A DNA stretch of 14,939 nucleotides. It comes from Chromera velia. Taxonomy: Eukaryota; Sar; Chromeraceae. Below are positions 8,429-14,939 of this stretch, one piece after another. The first letter of the stretch is position 1; each line of letters begins with the position of its first letter. The stretch is taken from NCBI GenBank assembly GCA_018398765.1, contig JAHBMJ010002379.1:4553-19491 (forward strand), given 5' to 3'. Position numbers and translations under genes: made by a program. The notes beneath the pieces are model-generated. The model made no database searches. It was not told where the DNA came from and saw nothing but the letters and a program-made list of their open reading frames with translations.

Positions 8429-10063
8429 ATGCCTCCTCCTCCGGGATTTTGCCCCAGGTGGGAGGGTGCAGGAATTCCTGAGCCGGAGGTATGGAGAACT
8501 GTGCGGAAAAGAAAGGGGAGGGTTCGTTCTGGGAAGGCAGAAAGGCATGCAGTTAGACAGACGATGAGCACCAACAGATGGAGCGCACTTCAGGCAGAAA
8601 CAGATGAGTTCGCAGAAAAGCTTTGTACAGATACATTAGGCAGACGGCCCTCTCAGTGTCTTTCCTTCTTCCCTCACTCTCGAGGGGAAACTTCATGGAA
8701 GAGGAGGCAGACACAGAGGAAAAAGATGAGAAGAAGGTCTAATAAGAGCAGAGGAAGGGCACGGACAAGGAAGAATCTAGATAGGCAGCAACGAATTAAC
8801 CATACGTGTTTACTGTATGATGCATCCTTTCCATGTACATGTCTTCCTCCGTGTCTCTCTCTCCCTGTTGCCTCTCAGTTTGTTTTTGGTCGGTCTTCAT
8901 CTGTTATCCTCCCCCCTTCTTTTGTATTCATGGATTCTTGTCATGGTTCTGTTCAACCCTCCGCCCCAACCCTCTGCTCGCCTCCGTTGCTTTCCCCTTC
9001 CCCATCTCATTTTCTTCCTCCCCCGCCACCTCCCCCTCTGCCTCCTTCCCCGGGGGCTCCTCGTCCCCCTCCTGAACCTCCTCCTCCTCCTCCTTACTTT
9101 GCTGTTCCTGCTCCTTCTCTACCTGTCTCACTTCCATTTCCCCTCACTCCACCTCCAGTGGCACCCCCTCCTTTTTGCTCCTCTCTGTCCTCTCTGCCTG
9201 TTGTTCAAGCGGCCTGCGGACCGAGTTACGGTGTTCCTCATGGTGCTTCTTTCTTCGCCTCAGCTTCCTCTCTCCCTCTCCCTCCGCCCATCCATTCTCG
9301 TTCTGCTTTTTCCTTCCTACCCCCCCCGCAGAGAGAATATGGACAGGGGGAGCAGCAGTCGTACAGACAGGCCTCAGGTAGCAAATTGGGGGACGGAGAG
9401 AAAAGTAAAGAGAGGGAGAGATATGATGCAAAGGAGAGAAATGAAAAGAGAGAGAATGGCAGGGAAAAGCCCAACAAGCAGGGCCGTAACAGACGGGGGG
9501 GGAACCATAAAGGGAAATGTTGTAACTGTAAGGCTTCTGCAGGCGGATGTCGTCTGTCATCCAGATGCTCATGCGCTAGAGGGTCGGAATCTCTCCCAGC
9601 TAGACCGTGCGTCGATTGCGACTGTCTCGAAAAAGGGTGCTGCAATAACCCCCTAAATGGAAAGAATCTCATATCCGCCCCTCGACGAGAGCTGCATGAG
9701 GACAGACAACAAGAAAGAGAACGCCGTAGGAGGAGACATGAGCGTGATTTTCTGTCCTCGCCTTCCCCCTCTTCCTCTTCTTCTGTCTCTGATTCTTCCT
9801 TCTCTTCTTCTAGATCTTCTGATGACAGGGATGAGGAGGACCGAGCCTTCATACATGGAGGCTCACGCTCTTCTGCAAGAATTCGTGCAGTGAGGGGCGG
9901 AAAGGGAAAGAGAAGAGAATATGATTTTTGGAGGAGGGGTGCTTCCGACTTCGCATGGATAAGCGCAGATCAACTAAAGAAAGACGAGAAGCATCTGGTG
10001 TGTGCCTTCTGGGCCGGTCGCAGGGAAGCATGCAGACTCAGAAAGTGTAAAGTTTCAGACTGA
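8429..10063 (+). CDS. LINE middle ORF with Pro-rich and CXC-like Cys-rich regions (up to 544 aa)
   Basis: A long open frame starts at ATG 8429 and stays open upstream of it to at least 8366. Early residues include EVWRTVRKRKGRV and NRWSAL, a pattern that often precedes or ends gag-like regions in LINEs. Residues about 185-250 are very Pro-rich, and about 310-360 are charged Lys/Arg/Glu/Gly. Residues 364-407 hold eleven Cys: C-C-N-C, then C, C-S-C, then C-V-D-C-D-C and C-C-N-N. This resembles, without matching, the tesmin/CXC zinc-binding pattern. A Ser-rich acidic stretch follows. The frame stops at TGA 10061 directly followed by TAA. It lies in the same frame as the endonuclease-RT. It may be a nucleic-acid-binding gag-like protein; this is inference. 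Confidence 0.55.
   Translation: MPPPPGFCPRWEGAGIPEPEVWRTVRKRKGRVRSGKAERHAVRQTMSTNRWSALQAETDEFAEKLCTDTLGRRPSQCLSFFPHSRGETSWKRRQTQRKKMRRRSNKSRGRARTRKNLDRQQRINHTCLLYDASFPCTCLPPCLSLPVASQFVFGRSSSVILPPSFVFMDSCHGSVQPSAPTLCSPPLLSPSPSHFLPPPPPPPLPPSPGAPRPPPEPPPPPPYFAVPAPSLPVSLPFPLTPPPVAPPPFCSSLSSLPVVQAACGPSYGVPHGASFFASASSLPLPPPIHSRSAFSFLPPPQREYGQGEQQSYRQASGSKLGDGEKSKERERYDAKERNEKRENGREKPNKQGRNRRGGNHKGKCCNCKASAGGCRLSSRCSCARGSESLPARPCVDCDCLEKGCCNNPLNGKNLISAPRRELHEDRQQERERRRRRHERDFLSSPSPSSSSSVSDSSFSSSRSSDDRDEEDRAFIHGGSRSSARIRAVRGGKGKRREYDFWRRGASDFAWISADQLKKDEKHLVCAFWAGRREACRLRKCKVSD
9518..9649 (+). other. Cys-rich CXC-like domain coding segment
   Basis: It encodes eleven Cys in 42 residues with paired C-x-C spacing and a terminal C-C-N-N. 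Such clusters bind zinc in CXC/CRC domains, but the spacings differ from the classic form, so structure and metal binding are unproven. Confidence 0.5.
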
Positions 10064-10117
10064 TAAAAGCGTTATGCAGGTTCTCCTTCCGACCCCCCCC
10101 CCCCTCCGGTTGCAGTG

Positions 10118-10346
10118 TCATCCTCCTCCTCCTCCTCCTCCTCTTCTTCTCCTTCTTCCTCATCCTCCTCCTCTTCTTTTTTTTCTTCTTCTTCTTCTTT
10201 TTTTTCTTCTTCTTCTTCTTCTTCTTCTTCTTCTTCTTCTTCTTCTTCTTCTCCTTTCTCTTTTTCTTCTTCTTCTTCTTCTTCTGCTTCTGTTTCTTTT
10301 TCTTCTTCCTCTTCTGCTTCGGCTTATGCATATGCTTCTGCTTCTA
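10118..10346 (+). repeat. Long TCC/TTC homopyrimidine tract (poly-Ser coding)
   Basis: More than 200 bases are almost entirely C and T on the plus strand, made of TCC, TTC and TCT triplets with short T runs. Read in the frame of the endonuclease-RT it gives a poly-Ser stretch with a few Pro, Phe and Ala. It lies between the TGATAA stop and the endonuclease. The T runs flanked by TTC arrays form approximate mirror repeats. Confidence 0.85.
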
Positions 10347-10486
10347 CCCCACCGGTGCGCCCCTCCGCAACCTCTTCAATCCTTCAATGGGTCTTTCAGC
10401 CGTCCCCCCCCTCCCTTCTCTTTTCTTCTGTATCCTCATCCTCCCACAATGTTTTCTCTCCTTCTTACGATGTGAGGTCTGGTCTC

Positions 10487-13012
10487 ATGGCTTCAGGAAG
10501 AAGGAAACTCACATTAAAAACGGTAAATATGGGGGGGCTGGGGTTACGCATACGAAGCAAGGCTCTCGAGCAGTGGCTGGCCGCTTGCCAGGCAGACATT
10601 GTGGTGTTGACGGAAACGAAGTGCCCTTCCATGCCCGTAAGAACATCCACTCACACAGGGCATAATTTCGATCACTTTGAGTGGTTGAGAAGGAAAATCA
10701 AAGCGGAAGGGTCGAGAAGGAAAGCCGCAACCATCGGGGAAGCAAGGACAGGGGGTGTATGCATCCTAGTCAGGAATTCTTTAGTTCATGAACTGCAGCC
10801 AAGGTGGGAGCTGGTGGGTCAAAATCTGGTCCGGCTGTCAGTGAATGTGCCTTCTCCCTCAGAAGGGGGGGAGTCAGCCACGAGAGCCCTCCATGTCTTC
10901 GGTATATACTTTCTACCTAGAGGGTCTGACCTGAGACAGAGAGACAGGGAGCAAAGAGACAGAGAGAGAGAGGGTGTGATCGATGCACTGTGTCAGGTAC
11001 CTCTTGAGAATTTGCGTATCCTAGTTGGGGACATGAACGGCAAGCTGGGGACTCGGGTGCCGGAAGGGCTGACTTGGGAAAGAATGCTATGTCCCACTGA
11101 TGAAAGCAGAGAAGAGAATGAAGTTGATGCTTGCAAGCCCTCTTGATTGTCAGCCTGCAGCCATGGCAGTTAACCTGACAAGCAAGGGAATTGGCTGATC
11201 CGTCTTTGTGAACGTTCTAACTTAATTCCTCTCTACGGCCTGTCCTTGAAATGTGAGAGGCTGGGTGTTGATGTCTCCTTTCCGGGCCCGTGCACCTTTT
11301 TTAAAGCAGGAGAAGAAACAACAGCGATTGATCACTTTTTTGTGGACCCCTTTCTTTTGATAACCTGGTCCTCTGCCACTTCAAACCTGGAAGCTGACTT
11401 TGCCTCTCAACATGTTGTTCTTTCTCTTTCTTTTTTTTTTGATTCATCTCCTCCCCCTATGTCTTCTGATCCTCCACATGCCCCCACGGGCAAAAAGAAT
11501 TTCTCTTTTCTCCCCCCTCTCCTCACTGTTAATAGAACTTCCCCGGTGACTGATGATGAAATGATTCCTCTTGCCAGAGCGGTCCTGCCGTTTTCTGAAA
11601 CGGTTTTTCCCGGCCTGTTCAACAGAGGGGTAAACGAACTGTGTGAAGCAGGTCAAGTTGTTCCCCTTATCCCACCTCCCCCTGACCCACCACCCCTTCC
11701 CCCACAACCACCTCCCCTTCAGAATGCTCCCCCCCCCAACTCTCTCAGTAAGGCTTCTTATCTTGACCAATTGGAACAGTTGGGTCTTTCCTGGGAAGAA
11801 AGGCTGGCAGACAGTAAAGTGGGTGCAGTGGTAGACGGGGGAAAGGCATCCAAGAAGAGAGGACAGTCTGGGAGAAAGCAGAGCACCCGTCAGGCTTGGT
11901 GGGACCCTCAATGCCGCCTGATTCATTTGAAGGTGAAGGAGGCAGAGGAAAAGGCAAGGCATGTTCCAAACCCTTCTCACCCTCTGCGAAAAGAATGTGT
12001 CAAACTAAGAAGGGAAAGAGCTCGACTGTTTGCAGCAAAAAGGAGTAAGCTCGAGCAACAGACAGCAGAGAGGCTAGCTAGAGAAGCAGCAGTTGACCCC
12101 TCGAAAGTTTAGCAATGGAACAGGAAAATCAAAACACAGAGGGGAGGGGATAATAAACCCGCTACATCTTCTTTCACTCAGTTCTGGGCAGGGGTCTTCG
12201 ACGGTCCTGGTCTTCCGCCTGCACCTATTGGTCTGGCCTTCCCCCCTCCTTCTCAGCCCGCCTTCTCTATACACATGATCGAGGAAACACTGAAAGAAAT
12301 TGACCCAAAGAAGGCGCTGGGTTTAGATGGGGTTGGCCCCTGTCACCTCTCGTTATGTTTTGGTTTTTCTCCTCTCTCCCGCTTGCTGCTCTTTGTCTTT
12401 TTCAATTTGTTTCACCTTTTTTCTTTTTGGCCTGAACGCTGGAATGTAATGCGCATTGCTCCCGTCCCCAAGGGCCCGCCGAGTCTTGACTGTAACGAAT
12501 GGCGCCTGATCCACATTGTGGGGCTTCTAAGTAAGATTTTTGCTTTATTGATGGACTCAAAGATTAGGAAAGAGGTAAAAATTGACGAAAGGCAGCTCGG
12601 CTTCAGACAGGGGGTAGGGACAAGGGAGGCCTTCGCTGCTCTGTCTTTGTTAATTCTCAGCTCCAAAAAGAAGAAGAGCCCTCTGATTGCCGCGTTTGTT
12701 GATTTCAGCAAGGCGTTTGATACAGTTCCTCGGGTCAAAATGTTAGAGAGGCTCAGGGAGGAAGGAGTAAGCCAAGCCGATGTTTGGATGATTGATTCGA
12801 TGTATAGTCAGGTGAAGGCTCGGGTAGATGGGGCAACAGAATGCTTTCCAGAAGGCGGAGGAGTAAAACAAGGCGATCCTCTCTCTCCTGTCCTCTTTCT
12901 TCTTTTCATCAACAATCTGCATAAGTCTGTCAGCTCTGATAATGAAAACAGGAATCAAAGCTCAGCTGGGGGTCGAAAGACTTTATCTCGGCATGGCTCG
13001 AAAGACTTTTGA
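10487..13012 (+). pseudogene. LINE ORF2: endonuclease-reverse transcriptase, disrupted
   Basis: ATG 10487 is a likely start. The endonuclease (exonuclease-endonuclease-phosphatase fold) shows Asn in TVNMGG, catalytic Glu in LTETK (codon 10613), Asp and Asn in GDMNG (11030), Asp in IDHFFV (11330) and His in SQHVV (11411), so its active-site set is complete. After a linker with a WWDPQC block, the RT begins at KKALGLDGVGP (about 12302), with motif A AFVDFSKAFD (12692-12721) and motif B GGGVKQGDPLSP (about 12856-12890). Three stops lie in this same frame: TGA 11144, TAA 11171 and TAG 12110, with no frame change needed across them. After motif B the frame seems to shift near 12950, and homology ends near 12995, before motif C. 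The enzyme would nick target DNA and copy the element RNA; this copy cannot do so as it stands. Confidence 0.85.
12298..12405 (+). repeat. Left arm of 108-bp inverted repeat (RT N-terminus)
   Basis: It matches the reverse complement of 14194-14301 over its full length with four differences, all transitions. It encodes the start of the RT domain including KKALGLDGVGP. The repeat arises because two oppositely oriented copies of the same LINE lie close together. Confidence 0.9.
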
Positions 13013-13023
13013 GTCGAAAGACT
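12973..13023. repeat. Three copies of TCGAAAGACT
   Basis: The decamer occurs at 12973-12982, 12998-13007 and 13014-13023, at the end of the plus-strand LINE homology and just outside the tail of the minus-strand copy. It may mark the junction or target sequence. TCGAAAGAC also occurs once at 1591-1599. Confidence 0.7.
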
Positions 13024-13030
13024 AGGTCTT

Positions 13031-13048
13031 GATGATGATGATGATGAT
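13031..13048. repeat. (GAT)6 microsatellite, likely LINE tail
   Basis: Six perfect GAT units lie at the expected 3' end of the minus-strand LINE copy. Confidence 0.8.
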
Positions 13049-13295
13049 TGAGGGTTAAACCCTAGATTTAGCGACGCCAAATCCCAAGCCACTAGCAAGG
13101 CTTTGAGGACAACCCAGAACACACATTCATGGGGGGGGGGGATGAGGAAGCCTGCATGCCAATCGGATCAATTCGCCTCAACTTGCCTTATTGACAGAAT
13201 GGACCTTCTTGAGACAGTCGGCTATAGCTTTAGAGCCGCTTCTAGGCAGAATTGTGCACAACAGCAACACCATATCCTTCATTTTTTTCTCATTA
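13049..13295 (-). other. Probable 3' untranslated region of the minus-strand LINE copy
   Basis: It lies between the ORF2 stop and the simple-repeat tail. It contains a run of ten G (13131-13140 on the plus strand) and the small palindrome GGGTTAAACCC next to the tail. No gene is seen in it. Confidence 0.5.
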
Positions 13296-14301
13296 TCAGA
13301 AGTGCCCCTCCCGGGTTGTACCTGCAACGCGTTGTGCGATCTGTATTCTTATGTCAATGGGTGCTTTCTGCTTTGCAATTTCATACAGTTCTTTCAGCCT
13401 ATTCCGTTCCCTTTCTGTGTCCTTACATTCCGTCAGAACATGAACCTCATCTTTGATCATACGCGAGGGGGACAAACATTTATCGTACAGCCGTTCCGGT
13501 TGGGTTCTATCTATATCCCCCCCTGTGAGAGCCCTGAAAAGCGTACGGAAGCCTGCGGAGGACTGTAACAGACTCTTTGGCAGAGGTTCAACACTGCACT
13601 CTATCATTTCACTTCTCGGACGCCATTTCCTTTCACTCAGAAGGTGTATGGCCAAACGCTGTTTGGACGGATTCTCTGACTGGAAAGGGGAAAGATCTGC
13701 AAGGCGGGGGAAAATTCCGTCTCTGTTTCTAACGTTTCTAGTTTCTTCTTTCAACCAGTCGGACAGCCAGGCACCCTCTACGATCTTTTTTGCCGCCCTT
13801 TTCCTTCTGCCCTTGCCCTTCCTTTTAAACTTGTCCTCCACCGTGCTTGGCAATGGAGGCCACAAAAGGGAGCAATCTAATGGAACGGCCAGCCATTTTA
13901 CTGTCTTAACGAAGGGTTCACATGAGCCAGCCAAGCACTCATTCCACACTTCCCAGGGTAGAGCACGGTCGATCGATTTGATGCATTGGATGAAGCCCCC
14001 ACTCAACTTACCAAGTAGAGAACTGAATGGCTCGAGAGAGAGAAAGAGAAGGGAAGGCGAAACAAAGGAGTGATGGGAGAGACCAAAACAACATCGAACA
14101 AAACGTAACTGTAATGTATCGAGGCAGGCAACATCTGTCTTTCTCAGCGGGATCGTTTCCAGTCCATACAGCGCGACTGGCAGCCAGAGGGCCTTGAAAA
14201 AGACAAAGAGCAGCAAGCAGGAGAGAGGAAAAAAACCAAAACATAACGAGAGGTGACAGGGGCCAACCCCATCCAAACCCAACGCCTTCTTTGGGTCAAT
14301 T
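13296..14301 (-). pseudogene. LINE ORF2 remnant: RT start fused to C-terminal part, RT palm deleted
   Basis: The frame (open up to 14342 but with no ATG start) reads IDPKKALGLDGVGPCHLSL as in the plus-strand copy. At 14194 it jumps to ALWLPVALYGLETIPLRKTD, which is the region that normally follows the RT palm in LINE ORF2 (Leu-Pro-Val-x-Leu-Tyr-Gly). Motifs A, B and C are therefore missing. The following roughly 300 residues include a basic stretch (KRKGKGRRKRAAKK) and end with KC...DEVHVLTEC, a degenerate version of the Cys/His motif usual at LINE C-termini. The frame is otherwise uninterrupted. No GT...AG is seen at the deletion edge compared with the other copy, so it is a genomic deletion, not a spliced copy. 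Confidence 0.8.
14194..14301 (-). repeat. Right arm of 108-bp inverted repeat
   Basis: It is the counterpart of 12298-12405, about 96 percent identical. Its inner edge (14194) is the internal deletion point and its outer edge (14301) the 5' truncation point of the minus-strand LINE copy. Confidence 0.9.
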
Positions 14302-14302
14302 C

Positions 14303-14939
14303 TTTTTGGTACGCCGCCCAAAGGCTTATAATAGTTTAGCACTAATTAATCAATCAATATAAAAACCCAAAACCTTCTAGCTATACGCTGGGCGGCCTCG
14401 GCCTACAGTCATCCCTGGCTATAAATCTTTTGGGTGAGATCATGCACAATTAAGATCAACGTTGTTGAGGTTCAAATTAATTAAACCACACGCGCAACGA
14501 AAACGACCTTGAAGAAGCGTCGCGGCAGCTGCCCGGGCTAGTGCCCGGNTCACGCAGATGCTACAACTGTCACAGTGTGTGGAATTTCAGGAAGGAAGGA
14601 AGGAAGGAAGACAAAGAAAGAGGGAAGACGTTGACAGAAGAGATTAAGTAGGCCTCACGAAGAAAGAGACATGCATATTAGAGACCAGACTTTTCTTCGA
14701 TCGATCACAGAGTTCGAGAAGTCAAATAATCGTTTAAATGACCTGCTGCATGCTGCCCCACCCATTGAACCACTCAATCGAACCCATTTGATCCTCTAAC
14801 CCCCTATTTTGCTCTGCATCCGCTACCATCTCTCATCGCGATAAGTTGAAATGACCCAATGCACCCGCTTCAAAAGATTCGCCTTTGTGCAAGCAGGAGC
14901 CCGACGATCTCGATGCCATTACCCCCCCCCCCCCCCCCC
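14303..14939. other. Non-coding end of window, with N and poly-C run
   Basis: No gene is recognised. It contains an undetermined base at 14549, a (GGAA)5 array at 14590-14610 and a terminal run of 18 C. The sequence does not continue the RT of the plus-strand LINE, so the minus copy is not simply inserted into an otherwise complete element. The ending in a homopolymer suggests an assembly break. Confidence 0.6.

Larger units (their letters stand above)
6033..12995 (+). mobile_element. Plus-strand LINE (non-LTR retrotransposon), decayed and 3'-truncated
   Basis: In order it holds an L1-ORF1p-like coiled-coil protein, a spacer, a long ORF with Pro-rich and Cys-rich regions, a poly-Ser tract, and an apurinic-type endonuclease followed by a reverse transcriptase. 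The endonuclease-RT frame has three in-frame stops. Homology ends after RT motif B, before the catalytic Tyr/Phe-Ala-Asp-Asp motif. The true 5' end is unknown and could lie between about 5875 and 6030; no target duplication was found. A second copy of the same family converges on it from the right. Confidence 0.75.
13031..14302 (-). mobile_element. Minus-strand LINE copy, 5'-truncated and internally deleted
   Basis: It starts abruptly at 14301-14302 within the RT N-terminus, continues through the ORF2 C-terminus to a stop at 13296-13298, then a 3' region down to a trinucleotide run (six GAT units on the plus strand, 13031-13048). Read on the element's strand this is an ATC/TCA-repeat tail, as some LINEs end in simple repeats instead of poly(A). 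No convincing target duplication was found. Only four bases (TCTT) are shared at the two edges. Confidence 0.7.

Noticed and set aside
8817-9656. Leu-rich frame resembling a multi-pass membrane protein
   Set aside because: It is the shifted reading of the C/T-rich, Pro/Ser-coding part of the 8429-10063 ORF. The Leu runs come from CTC/CTT triplets.
10038-10331. Minus-strand poly-Lys frame
   Set aside because: It is the antisense of the TTC/TCC tract, pure low complexity.
11144-12112. Stop-codon reassignment as the reason for in-frame stops
   Set aside because: All three stop types occur in the frame, and the dioxygenase and ORF1 end at ordinary stops, so a changed code is not supported.
13453-14073. 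206-codon plus-strand frame
   Set aside because: It is antisense to the LINE ORF2 remnant, which has clear homology to the other copy.
14194-14301. The minus LINE copy as a reverse-transcribed spliced RNA
   Set aside because: The sequence removed relative to the plus copy does not begin with GT at the break, so a deletion is more likely.

Overview
The window looks like nuclear DNA of a unicellular alga with a complex, red-derived plastid, plausibly a chromerid alveolate such as Chromera. That assignment is an inference from three things: a spliced gene whose N-terminus reads as a bipartite plastid leader (hydrophobic signal ending in Ala-Phe-Val-Pro), intron ends with long pyrimidine runs followed by CTGCAG, and decayed LINE-type retrotransposons. 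No bacterial operon structure is present. The last bases are a run of 18 C and one base is N (14549), so the window probably ends at an assembly break.

Layout. 1-945 is non-coding and mostly AT-rich from about 330. 946-1228 is a small element with inverted termini of about 55 bp, flanked by TA. 1894-4257 is the one clear host gene: three exons (1894-2061, 2161-3059, 3885-4257) give a 479-residue TauD/TfdA-type Fe(II)/2-oxoglutarate dioxygenase with a predicted plastid leader. 4258-5129 is a simple-repeat-rich spacer. 5139-5806 is a 668-bp non-autonomous DNA element with matching inverted ends and a perfect 9-bp target duplication, as expected for Mutator-like elements.

From about 6033 to about 13000 lies a plus-strand LINE. 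It has an intact L1-ORF1p-like protein (6033-7118), a 1.3-kb spacer with a 45-bp tandem repeat, a long ORF with Pro-rich and Cys-rich parts (8429-10063), a TTC/TCC poly-serine tract, and an endonuclease-reverse transcriptase reading frame (10487-13012). That frame is broken by three in-frame stops and ends just before the RT catalytic motif C. Converging with it on the minus strand (14301 down to about 13031) is a second copy of the same family. It keeps 108 bp of the RT N-terminus, has lost the RT palm, and carries the ORF2 C-terminus, a 3' region and a (TCA)n-type tail. The two copies form an inverted repeat (12298-12405 with 14194-14301). 14303-14939 has no recognisable gene.

The dioxygenase is the only gene likely to serve the host. 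I found no convincing new defence, RNA or regulatory system. The most distinctive items are the two MITE-like elements, the convergent LINE pair with complementary losses, and the Cys-rich domain of the LINE's middle ORF.
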